A stretch of 64,000 bases of DNA from Neoceratodus forsteri. Taxonomy: Eukaryota; Chordata; Ceratodontiformes; Ceratodontidae. A program made the position numbers and the translations under genes. Of the stretch, positions 21,619-32,170 are shown piece after piece. How positions within the stretch are numbered: position 1 is the first letter of the stretch; every line of letters begins with the position of its first letter. The notes beneath the pieces are model-generated. The model worked only from the letters and a program-made list of their open reading frames with translations. It ran no database searches and was not told the DNA's origin. The stretch spans positions 667,327,501 to 667,391,500 of the forward strand of contig CM057456.1 of assembly GCA_016271365.2 (NCBI GenBank), in the 5' to 3' direction.

Positions 21619-21658
21619 CTAGATTTGAGGCAAGGAACTTCTGTCACTGTCACTACAG
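21619..21658 (+). pseudogene. IGHJ: IGHJ-like segment 8, well preserved
   Basis: The core reads L-D-L-R-Q-G-T-S-V-T-V-T-T, then a phase-1 donor G|GTGGCT at 21658/21659. Only W-G is changed, to L-R, which needs two base changes (TGG GGG to TTG AGG). The Q-G-T-S-V-T-V-T-T run is a perfect J ending. A CACTGAT heptamer-like site lies about 28 bp before the L-R codons, without a clear nonamer. Confidence 0.7.
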
Positions 21659-21770
21659 GTGGCTGTTGGATTTTTCAGAGTAAAAAATAGGTCTGTTGTT
21701 TGTGTGTTTTTTTTCTGCACAATTTATTGCACAGGTCAGATAAGTAGCATTGGATCTATTCTATGCTTTG

Positions 21771-21805
21771 GACTACAGTCAACAAGGCAGTAGTCACCAC
21801 CACCA
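21771..21805 (+). pseudogene. IGHJ-like relic 9
   Basis: It reads D-Y-S-Q-Q-G, then after a 2-base loss V-V-T-T-T. D-Y before the W slot and Q-G after it keep the J register. The W codon is now AGT, and the donor is lost. Confidence 0.45.
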
Positions 21806-21900
21806 TGGTTGCTTCTTATTGAAATATTATAGCATAAATTGGTAAAATATGAAAGTGCAGAATATCTGAATTAAATGTCCTAAATGCAGCCATTTAGTGG

Positions 21901-21930
21901 TACTGGGATCAGGGGACTTGTATGGCCCAG
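21901..21930 (+). pseudogene. IGHJ: IGHJ-like relic 10
   Basis: The core reads Y-W-D-Q-G-T-C-M-A-Q, with the tryptophan codon intact (21904-21906) and Q-G-T kept. The end is shortened by about two codons. The donor position reads CAGATAAGC, one base away from CAGGTAAGC. Confidence 0.5.
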
Positions 21931-22080
21931 ATAAGCAACCACTTCCCTCCCCTAATCACATGTTGGTGGGAAGGGCAGTCCAGGCCAGAGGCAGACCAGA
22001 TCTGGAGGACCCCATGTATTTAATAGAATATCAGTTCTGGCAGCTGACAGAATCATCTGCCCTGTGCAGGATCCTCACAC

Positions 22081-22520
22081 AACAAGGACACTGTCACAGT
22101 TTATGTAAGCAATAAGACACAGTGGGGTGCGGCCTGGGTTGTTGTCTGGTAAGAGCACGCTCCAAGTGCATCATAAGGCATGAGACTCTTGCACTGAGCG
22201 TCTTTAGCACCTGGGAAGTCTTACTGAACATACAATATGGATTTCCAAGTACATTAAAAAGGATACTGATCAATCACATGAATTATCAGATGGAGACTGA
22301 AGCAGCAAGATTTGATTATCTTTATGGAAGAGGCATACAGTATACTGCCACTGTCATGGTTTATACAAGCAATAAGACACAGTGGAGTGCAGCCTGGGTT
22401 GCTGTCTGATAACAGCATGCCCCAAGTGCATCATAAGGCATGAGGCTCTTGCACCGAATGTCTTTAGCACTGGAAAGTCTTATTGAACTTACAATACGAG
22501 TTTCCAAGTACATTAAAAAA
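22081..22520 (+). repeat. Tandem repeat, about 262-bp unit, 1.7 copies
   Basis: The sequence starting CTGTCACAGTTTATGTAAGC (22091) recurs at about 22352 as CTGTCATGGTTTATACAAGC. Similarity continues through AATAAGACACAG, GCCTGGGTTG, CATCATAAGGCATGAG and TTTCCAAGTACATTAAAA. The same unit occurs at 27130-27490. The start of the unit looks like a J ending (T-V-T-V-Y plus GTAAGC), so it may be a continuation of the J array. That link is inference. Confidence 0.7.
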
Positions 22521-23150
22521 AATTTAAAAAAGTAATTACACATGTTTAAAAACTATTCAGAAAATGTTACAAGTGTTAAAAAATGCCAAAGTAGTTTTTC
22601 CATTTTGCAGTTTTAGTGTATTAGGAGAGTTAGGGCCTTGGGTGTCACTAGAGGGCACTGAGTGCCCTATGTCCCCAAAGGGACTGTTGTAGCCTGATCT
22701 TTTTGATTTTGGCTTGTCCTGCCCAACCTATGTACTTACTTATGTGCAGGATTTGTTTTGGCTCATATTTGGGAGCCACAGTGTTGTTATTTATTGACAG
22801 CTAGTTGTTTTTCACCATGTACATTGGTACGGTGCGGCTGTAATTATGCTGCAGTGGCAGTGCCACTGATGTATGTCATCTGATAGTGCCAGAAATTACC
22901 GTTTTAAAAATAAAAGTAGCCACATGTTTGTGGTTATCAGCAGGCAACTAAAATGAATGTGGGAATGGGTGGGGGAGGAAGATCATCCATGCAGGATGGA
23001 GTTGTGGTGGTGGTGGCTGGTGGTGCCAGTTCAGATCAGAAATGGAATCTGATAGTAGCAACTGCTACTCAAGGACTGTGGATTAGAGACTTAAAACAAT
23101 AAAAAACATCTAACAAGTAAGACAGTCATGTAAATGGTGATTTGTGAATT
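22521..23150. other. No recognised feature
   Basis: Intergenic sequence containing a short GTG-rich stretch near 22995-23020. An isolated CACAGTG lies at 22777-22783, but no partner nonamer is found at 12 or 23 bp. Confidence 0.35.
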
Positions 23151-23154
23151 ATTT

Positions 23155-26100
23155 TGGGGCTCCGAGCCTCCAGCGGGCCGGCGGCGGCCTCCAGCCGACC
23201 AAGAGATCCAGGAGGCCGGGAGAAGCAGTGTGAAAGGTATGGGCAAAGCCGCAAAATTTTGTCCGCCCCCCTCCCCCTCTTGGTTGATTGTATTTATACA
23301 CTCTTTCCCGCCATTTCTCTAATCCACACCCACATCTAATTCCCTTCTTTATTAACCCATACCTACCCTGCACAATGCTAACTTGCTTCCTTTTGCTCCT
23401 TAGCCTCTCATCTCCCCCAATCCATTATGATAATCATATTATACCCCCTGTCATGATGAATAAGTTAATGAGTATGTTCTGCTCTCCACTGCCATCCACA
23501 ATGTACAACCATCTATTCCTTATTCACTTTGAACCACTCTTACACTGCAACCCCTGGGGAATCCCACATAAAGCCTCTCTAACAATCCAGCACTCCCCTA
23601 GCCCCTTACATGTATCCTGGCTTTATAATAACCCACTATGCCTGTCCATCAGACTCCTATGTTATGATAAAAGTCACACCTATATAACAGGACCATCTCC
23701 CACTACACAGTGGGCACCTAGGACTAAGAGGAAATGCTCTGATCACTCTCTATCCCTATCCCTTGGTGCCCTACTCAAATTAATCTTCTACCTCCTTTTC
23801 TGCATTGGCACTATTGAGATTAATCCTGGCCCCATTGTAGGTTTATCTTCCCCTGCTGATCTGACTTCCATAAAGGCCTAAGCTTCATACACTTCAATGC
23901 TTGCAGCCTCTAAAAAGTTCATCTTAATACAGGCTTGGGTGGCACATACTCTTCCGTTTCCTGGTCATCTCTGAATCTTGGCTCAGGCCTACAACAAAGA
24001 CAGTGTTGTAAACCTTCCCAATTATCAGCTCTTCAGAGCAGATCGCCCTTCCAGGGTGGTGGGGTGGCCATATACATTAAGGACACCATCTCTGCAACCT
24101 GCCTCATCAACACATCCGAGCCAAATGAATTTGAATGTTTATCAATCAAAATATCCCTTCTAACTCGTCTTCATTTAAACTGATTGGATGCTATAGGCCC
24201 CCTCTGCAGGCCTTAAACTGCTTTCTCACCTAGGGTCAATTCTCAACCTAGGCCCTGAAGATACCATCATCCCTTGTGATTTGAATTTTAACTGGCTGTC
24301 TAATGTATCTGCACCTTTGATAACCTTTTGTGACACCTATGGATTTACACAGCTAATTAAAGACCCAACTAGGATCAACCTAAGAAATTCCAGCAACAGC
24401 TCACTCCTGGATATTATGTTGGTAAATAAGCCTCACTTATATTCACATGCAGGAGTACTGCCGAGTATGGAGTGACCATTACCATAGCTGGCATAAGATC
24501 CACACTCAAACCACCAACCGCAGAATTTGTCCTCAAAAGGTCAAAAAAGAATTTCAATATCTCAGGTTACCTCCATGACCTGAGTAATACAATATATTGG
24601 CAAGATTTCTATCTTACAACCTCTGTTGAAACAGCTCTCCAGACTTTAAAGGATATTATCACTAATGCTCTCAATATTCATGCACCTATCACCAGTATCA
24701 GAACTAAGGTAAAATCCTGCCCTTGGTTCACCTCTGAGCTTAAAGCAGCCTTGAGAACCAGAGACAAACTGTGGAAAAAGGCAAGAAAAACAAAGGACAC
24801 CAGAGATTGGCTAAATTTCAGAAAAGCAAGGAATTCATGTACAAAAAATAAGAACTGCCAAAACTCCTTATTATACAGCTGAATTGGATGCCTCCTACAA
24901 TAACCCATCCAAACTCTGGGGTACAATAAAAGGACTTCTGGGCCAAAATTCTACTCCTGCCTTAACCTCCAAACTGCTACTAAATGATACAGAAATTACA
25001 GGTAAACAAGAAATCTTAAATACCTTCAATGTTCACTTCACCACAGCTGGCCTAGCATTTGACTCATCACCTGCAAATATCCTGAGATCTTCCTTGAACC
25101 TGTAAACTACTGTGGGACAAATGGCCACTTCAACTTTTTCCTTCATCCCAATATCCATGAAAGAAGTGGAAGATCTCCTCTCTAATTTAGACACTACTAA
25201 GAGTGCAGGTGCAGACTCCCTGGATCCCTATTTCCTGAAAATTGCTTCACACGTCTTATCTGCCCCCCTCACTCATCTCTTCAGTCTTTCCCTAACTACT
25301 GGATCCATTCCTCTACTTGGAAAACAGCTCAAGTAGTTCCATTACTCAAATCTGGTGATACTAGGGATCTCAACAATTACAGGCCTATCTCCATCCTACC
25401 AGTGCTATCCAAGATGCTCGAAAAACTAGTAAACTCTCAATTAAGGGACTATCTGGATAACAACAACCTTCTAAATTCTGCACAATCTGGATTTAGATCA
25501 AAGCATAGCAATCATTACTGCCTTAGCTAAGGGAACCAATGATTGGCAGACTGCCTTGGATAAGAAAAATTGTACCTGTGCTGTTCCTGGATTTGAGTAA
25601 AGCCTTTGACACAGTGGATCATGACTTATTAATCACCTCCCTTAACTCACTAGGCCTGGATTCCCTATCACTCAACTGGTTTAAGGATTACCTTTCAGAT
25701 AGGTCACAACTGGTTAAAAATGGAAATCACCTATCCACCTCAAAACCACTGCTAAGGGGTGTACCACAAGGCTCTATTCTTGGCCCTATCCTCTTTGCCA
25801 TTTATATAAACAATATTGATGCCAACCTCATTCAATCTAACATTCATCTGTTTGCTGATGATACTGTATTATATGTCAGCAATCCCTCACCTTCTAAAGC
25901 CTGTGAACTGTTACAATCCGAATTCTCCATTCTGCAGCACAATCTACTTGACAAAAACTACTTCTAAATGCCAAAAAAACAAAAGCTATGTTCTTTGCCA
26001 CAAGAGTTGCTCTACCACTACCCAGCATCCACCACCTACAATTATCCACCTTACTTGGAAGAAACTGGAATTTGTTGATAATTTCAAATACCTTGGAGTC

Positions 26101-27038
26101 TGGATAGATAACAGGCTTGACTATTCTGTCCATATTGAAGAGCTACTTAAAAAGCTAAGACAGAGGCTTGGACTATTTTTAGAATAAAACATTACCTAAA
26201 CAGTGATTCCAAAAAGGTTAATTCAGGCCTCATTCCTATCCCTCATTGATTATGCTGATTTTCTCTACTGCCATTGTTCCGTCATCGCTTACATAAACTG
26301 GACACCCTGTATCACAGGTCCATAAGATTTATTACTGACCTTCCTCCAGCACCCATCATTGCTCCCTTTATATGGCAGTCAACTGGACATCATTACAACA
26401 CAGAAGAAATAGGAATGCTGCTATCTGGATATTCAAAGCGTTAACAGGCAAACTACCTACCTATATCACTAATTGCTTTACCCAAATTACAACTAGGCCA
26501 TACACCTTAAGGATCAGTAAACTCATCATATTAAAGGTCCCCAATGCCTGCACCCGGTTTGGGAGGGCTGCTTTCAGCTCTACCATAGCAGTTGCATGGA
26601 ACTCTCTCCAAAAATTCATGAAGCTAGATAGCCTACTACCTCTGGCATCTTTCGAAAGATTGTTCTCCGCCCTTTTTCCAGAGCTCTGCAATTGCTTTTA
26701 TAAAGCCTAATCCCTACCCTACCTGACCCACCTTCCTTTTTCCGTCCATTATATTAATTCAATTTCTATCTTCCAAATCACCTATTATATTCTCATAAAA
26801 ACTAGTTAGACCCTATAATTTATATTTACAGGCTAAATGGTTCTACTGTTCCTTGTATATATGTAAATTGTTGTATATAATCAATTCATGTCATTGTATT
26901 GCTGTTTATGCTATTCTTGTCTATGTAATAATACTTGTATCCTCATTTGTATGACCACTCAGGTCCATTTTGTAAATGAGCTTTGCTCAATGATGTTCGC
27001 CTGAATAAATAAAGATTTTGATTGATTGATTGATTGAT
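23155..27038 (+). mobile_element. L2 LINE copy C, near full length
   Basis: A plus-strand L2. It has a GC-rich 5' start (about 23155-23270), a hydrophobic leader ending in a degraded 2A-like motif (23810-23833), endonuclease, linker, RT and a 3' UTR. The 3' tail is a GATT microsatellite at about 27016-27038, unlike the AAAT tails of other copies here. It lies between two blocks of the 262-bp repeat. Confidence 0.9.
23370..26710 (+). pseudogene. L2-C ORF2: leader, endonuclease, reverse transcriptase
   Basis: The leader L-I-F-Y-L-L-F-C-I-G-T-I-E-I-N-P-G-P is followed by endonuclease fragments: F-N-A-C-S-L, S-E-S-W-L, G-G-V-A-I-Y-I-K, C-D-L-N-F-N-W. The linker has P-W-F-T-S-E-L-K and F-N-V-H-F-T-T-A-G. 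RT motifs are D-S-L-D-P-Y-F-L-K (25112-25336), N-Y-R-P-I-S-I-L (about 25375), L-D-L-S-K-A-F-D-T-V-D-H, V-P-Q-G-S-I-L-G-P and an intact F-A-D-D-T-V-L-Y (25539-25967). The C-terminus (26372-26710) ends in the usual A-W-N-S-L block. It is broken by about six frameshifts but is among the better preserved ORF2 copies here. Confidence 0.88.
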
Positions 27039-27129
27039 TGTATATTATCTAATAGTTTCTGCCCTCCAATGCAAGCTACCCTCTAATAGAAGCTGCAGTG
27101 CAGCAAGAGGTTTCTTAATATGAGCTGTG

Positions 27130-27490
27130 AATTTTCTTGGAGGGATGCTGAGCAACCACATGAATTATCAGATGGAGACTGAGGCAGCAAGATTTGATTA
27201 TCTTTGGCGAAAGTGGCATACAGTATACTGCCACTGTCACAGTTTATGTAATCAATTAGACACAATGTGGTGTGGCCTGGGTTGCTGTCTAATAAGAGCA
27301 CACCCCAAGCACATCATAAGGCATGAGGCTCTTGCACCAAGTGTCTTCAGCACTTGGACAGTCTTATTGAACTTATAATATGGGTTTCCAAGTACATTAA
27401 AAGGGATGCTGAGTAACCGCATGAATTATCAGATGGAGATTGAGGTAACAAGATTTGGTTATCTTGCAAAAAGGGGATATACAGTATACA
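27130..27490 (+). repeat. Second block of the 262-bp repeat, about 1.4 copies
   Basis: It matches 22081-22520: CACATGAATTATCAGATGGA, GGCATACAGTATACTGCCAC, TGTCACAGTTTATGTAATC, CATCATAAGGCATGAGGCTC and TTCCAAGTACATTAAAAGGG. A new unit then starts at about 27408. The blocks at 22 and 27 kb are separated by L2-C, which suggests insertion into or beside one repeat array. Confidence 0.7.
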
Positions 27491-27728
27491 ATGTACCAGT
27501 GAACAACATGAAAGTGTCCTCACATGCCACTCTTATTTAGAGCAGCCCAACCTGCTCCACTTCCACTTTCCAGTCTCACTCTCCCACTACTGGTGTTTCA
27601 TGGCTGCTGGCACTCATACACATTATATAGAAAAATAAAGAAACCTGAAACTACAATCTGTTCCTTGCGGTCTCCCTTTCTCTGCCAACACCACGCCATA
27701 CTTTCTTTATCCCTAACCATGCACCAGG

Positions 27729-27767
<39 letters not shown>

Positions 27768-28426
27768 TTCTCTCCACTGCCATCACTCTACACTGTCTGT
27801 CTGCCCAACCGCACACCATGCGCTCTCTCTCCACCTGACCATGGTCCACACAACATGTCTCTCTCCCCACCTGGCTAGTATGTTAGCTGTTGCAGAACAA
27901 ATTACCAGTAGTAATGCCTGATGCCTGCTAGATCCTTGTTCTCCAGTCTAATAACTCTGTGCCTGATGCCTGATAGCGCTTTGTTCTCTCTCTCTCTCCA
28001 TAAATGATGGTCCGGGAAGGCAGTTTGAAAATAAGCTGCCCTCCAACTGAAGGCCCCTTCTAACTCAATCCACAGCTTGGAATACACTAATGTGGTAGAA
28101 GCCACTGCTTCAGTTAGAAGATATACGGTAGCTGGTGTGCAGTGGGAGTGGGGTGGGTTAAGGGAGTTATTAAAAATATTCTATTTAATTTTTATCAAAC
28201 AATGATGGCAAATCAGAGTTGGTGTGCTGTTTACTTAATCAACATAGTTGATATTTGTTTTAAGATTCCACTGGGTGGCACAGTGATATCAATGGCACTG
28301 TCCGCCTGGTGCCCAAAAAAGTGTCAGCTATTGGGTTCTTGTCCTGACCAGTCAGTATGCTGAATTTTCTCTACCTTTTTTATAAATAAAATTGAAAATG
28401 CTGTGAAAGGCCCCCATAGTCCATAG
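27491..28426. other. Mostly unrecognised; includes (CT)n tract
   Basis: A CT-rich microsatellite lies at 27729-27770. The rest shows no coding or repeat signature I can name. A J-like look-alike at about 28277-28305 (G-G-T-V-I-S-M-A) was judged too weak. Confidence 0.4.
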
Positions 28427-28698
28427 GTGGCACAGACAGCAGAGGGAGGAGGGTCCACAGGAGTTATTGTAGGTGTCTCCCTGGAATAAAATAGCACAAA
28501 AACAGTGTACAAAAGGAAATATATTGAAAAAAGTCAGCTACCAAATTTATTGTTGGAATCTTAGTGATCCAGCAGTAATACATTTTGTACTTGGAGTGTT
28601 CAATGTATCTTCTTCTGTGCAGTGCTTATTAAGCTGTTTTGTTCCAGGGAGACCACTGCAGTAACTTCTGTGCACCCTCCTTTGTTTTGCTGGCAGTC
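28427..28698. repeat. Foldback element, arms about 70 bp
   Basis: The left arm (28427-28496) contains GTCTCCCTGGAATAAAATAG. The right arm (28631-28698) read in reverse contains GTCTCCCTGGAACAAAACAG, with similarity continuing outwards through GGAGGGT-CACAG. A 134-bp loop separates the arms. The right end touches the start of the CR1 fragment at 28695. Probably a small inverted-repeat transposon; no clear target duplication. Confidence 0.5.
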
Positions 28699-29426
28699 AC
28701 AAAGGAAGAAAGAGACTTGGGCATCATCATCACTGATGACCTGAAATCATCCAAGCAGTAAGTAAGGCTAGGGGGATGTTAGGGTGTATAGTAGGGGTAT
28801 CACAAGTCGTAAGAGGGAGGTAATAATCACTCTTTACAAAACACTGGTTAGGTCCCATCTGGAGTACTGCATGCAGTACTGGAGGCCACACCTTCACAAG
28901 GACATTAACCAAATTGAGGCAGTCCAGAGAAGGGCAACCAAAATGGTGCAGGGACTGCATCAGAAGACATATGAGGACAGATTAACGGAGCTCAACATGT
29001 ACACCCTTGAGCAAAGGCGGGAGAGAGGTGTTATGATCGAGACATTCAAACACCTTAAGGGCATTAACAAGGTGAAAGAGTCTAAAATGTTTAAATATAA
29101 GGAAAATAGCAGGACAAGAGGACACAACATGAGATTAGAGAGAGGCCAATTAAGGGGGAATGTGAGGAAATTCTTTTTCACAGAAAGGGTAGTGGATGCA
29201 TGGAACGGCCTACCTCAGGAAGTGGTGGCTATGAATACAGTGCAGGGCTTCAAACAGGCATGGGATAGGCATAAGGAAGCAATACAGATGAGTATGAATA
29301 TATAGGCCACTGACAGAGCAAAGGCCGATGGCACATTTATAAGGTAGAAAAAGAAATGGGCAGACTGGATGGGCCTTGCGGTTCTTATCTGCCGTCAACT
29401 TCTATGTTTCTATGTTTCTATGTTTG
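28695..29426 (+). mobile_element. CR1 LINE copy B, 5'-truncated 3' fragment
   Basis: It contains only the C-terminal part of ORF2 and a short 3' UTR. It ends in TTCTATGTTTCTATGTTT repeats at about 29400-29426, the same tail as copy A in reverse. Truncation at the 5' side is normal for CR1. Confidence 0.9.
28700..29305 (+). pseudogene. CR1-B ORF2 C-terminus
   Basis: The fragment starts at the T-K-E-E-R-D-L-G-I-I-I-T-D-D block of CR1 RT. It continues through L-E-Y-C-M-Q-Y-W-R-P-H-L, E-A-V-Q-R-R-A-T-K-M and E-Q-R-R-E-R-G-V-M-I-E-T-F to W-N-G-L-P-Q-E-V-V near the stop at about 29303. From 28784 it is open for 173 codons without a stop. There is no catalytic core, so it cannot act. Confidence 0.85.
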
Positions 29427-30934
29427 TTCTGTGTTTCCTCTGTATTCATTAATGTTTGTGTGGTATGTATCCATGCATCTATGTAGGTATTTTATTTTGG
29501 GGGGTGTTATTATACACTTTACATTGATTTTCCTTAGTACTTATCTATGCAATATAATAAGGACATAAAATATGTTTAAGACAGCACTGTGAAGTGCAAA
29601 TAAAATGCACAAAAAGAATTCAAAACCTGCCTAGGCCCCAAGACCCCCCCCATTTTAGTGAGGCTTATATGGCTCCCCCCACAATAAAGCTACTTGAACT
29701 GCCACTAAGTATACATCTTAGATAACACCGATGATATTTATGCTGCCGTCCATTAGATGTGAAATGTAAAAGATAAAACAGGGTGGGCTGCAGCCTGTTT
29801 GTACAATAATCTCTGTCATTGCCTTAAAAGGTGTCTTTTTGTACTACAGGATCTGCAAGGCTTCAAGCAGTGCAGATAAGTTGCACCAGTGCAGGTACTG
29901 GTGTGCAAACACATGCTGGAGCATTGTAAGTCACTCCATTGTTTAGATGAGACTGGGTACTGGTGCAGGCATTTTCTGCTAGTGTATGAACATGCTGCTC
30001 CACCTGCATTGGTGTGCCATCATGGCACCCAGGGGTGAGCACCTGTCAGGCTCAGGATTCGCTAGTTAGCAGGAATTATTTCTCTCAAGTAAAGTTCATA
30101 CCAGTCAGGGTTTGAAATCTCTGTTACTGAGTTCAGAGTATAATTACACAACCTGTCACAAGACACATCCCATCATCCCTGTCTCTCTCTCTTGTCAATG
30201 TAATATGGCAAAAGGCAGTGGAGATATGTATAAGGTTATGTATAAGGAGACAGATGGATGCATTCCATATTTGCAACAGATGTCTCCTCTGTGCAGACTG
30301 TACAGTGTTTTCCCAGAGATTTGTTTTAGACCTGCAGACCTGTTTCACCCACTGTTCACCTCAAATCTCCACAGCCGTGACCCTGACCCCTGCCCAGGTG
30401 GAAATGCTACTAAAACACAGGAAGTCTTCCTGCAACAATGCGCACCACAGGGTGTGAATACCCAGTGCAGCCATTTTGTAGTTGGAGTGGTGGCTGAGCA
30501 CTGCAGACCACAGCGCACGAGAGAGGCAGTATACACGTTCCTACAAAGTGAAAAACTGTCACAATGGCATATGACCCTGCATAATGCTCATGAAAAGGAT
30601 GTTAATCTCTCAAGTCTGATTTTTCCTTTAGAAGTTAGCCACATCTGATAACTTTCTTGAAATGATACCTATTCCTTGCAGTGGAGCCTCACTTCTAATA
30701 ATAGTGTGTTCTCTGAGAAACTCACTGACATCAATTCTACTAGTAGTAGCATGATGATAAAATAATAAAATACGTTTGCCAAGTGCATAATGTTTGAGAT
30801 GCTGTTTTAAAGAAAATTAAATTAGCCTGCAGCTTTTTTGAAAGGTAAGCCCTTTCATTTGCACAGAATGTTAAAAGTTGTGAATATGTCACAGTGGATA
30901 AAACCCTTGCATGAAGTAGATTAATACCTTGCAT
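29427..30934. other. No recognised gene; contains one unassigned open frame
   Basis: An open frame of 178 codons at 30112-30648 (+) is cysteine- and histidine-rich in places (C-P-G-G-N, C-S-H-F, A-E-H-C-R-P) but matches no family I know. It has no splice context, repeat or neighbour to support it. I regard it as probably fortuitous. A 29840-30010 stretch has repeated GGTGCAG/CTGGTG words. Confidence 0.25.
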
Positions 30935-31154
30935 AAAGTGGTGGTAGTAGTTATTAAGTGCCCAGTCCTGGTAGCTCTAAGCACTTTACATCATTTAAAA
31001 AAAATCCAGAAATTAGGATAAAGCTCAAATTAAATAATATATATTTAACTTAAAATATGTAAATCAGAACAGCATTAATAACTACAAAGAACTAGTGGGA
31101 ACTAATTCATCTCAAAGGCCTTTCTGAACAAGTTGGTCATTAGGTCCCTCTTAA

Positions 31155-31949
<795 letters not shown>

Positions 31950-32170
31950 TTAAATGCCTAAACTGAGAGAACCTCCCTCAGAGATCTGGGAAATAAGTTT
32001 TTCAGGGCTGGACTAGCCACATCAAAAGTGTGGTCTCCAGATGTCTTAAGTCTGGCCCTGAACACCAGTAGAAGGATCATCTCAGAGGAGCAGACAGGGC
32101 AAGCAGCGCAATAAGGAGACAGGAGATGACTCAGATAACCCAGGCCTAGAGCTAGGCGCAAAGCTACTAT

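Larger units (their letters stand above)
20541..21930 (+). other. IGHJ: Degenerate immunoglobulin heavy-chain J segment array (about ten units)
   Basis: Ten J-like cores lie on one strand. Their tryptophan positions are at about 20541, 20709, 20875, 21046, 21192, 21335, 21488, 21625, 21777 and 21904, giving spacings of 127-171 bp. The shared pattern is the IGHJ motif W-G-x-G-T-x-V-T-V. Four units keep a G|GT donor in phase 1, as IGHJ segments do when spliced to the constant region. Tryptophan, not phenylalanine, before G-x-G argues for heavy chain over light chain or T-cell receptor. Every unit has a lesion. I found no convincing recombination signals. V, D or constant exons were not seen in this window. 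Confidence 0.7.

Noticed and set aside
22777..22783. CACAGTG heptamer as a V(D)J signal
   Set aside because: No nonamer at 12 or 23 bp on either side; a 7-mer is expected by chance.
28277..28305. G-G-T-V-I-S-M-A, similar to a J ending
   Set aside because: Isolated, no tryptophan, no donor and not in register with the array.
30112..30648. 178-codon open frame starting M-K-S-L-L-L
   Set aside because: No recognised domain, repeat or splice context; kept only as a note, not as a gene.
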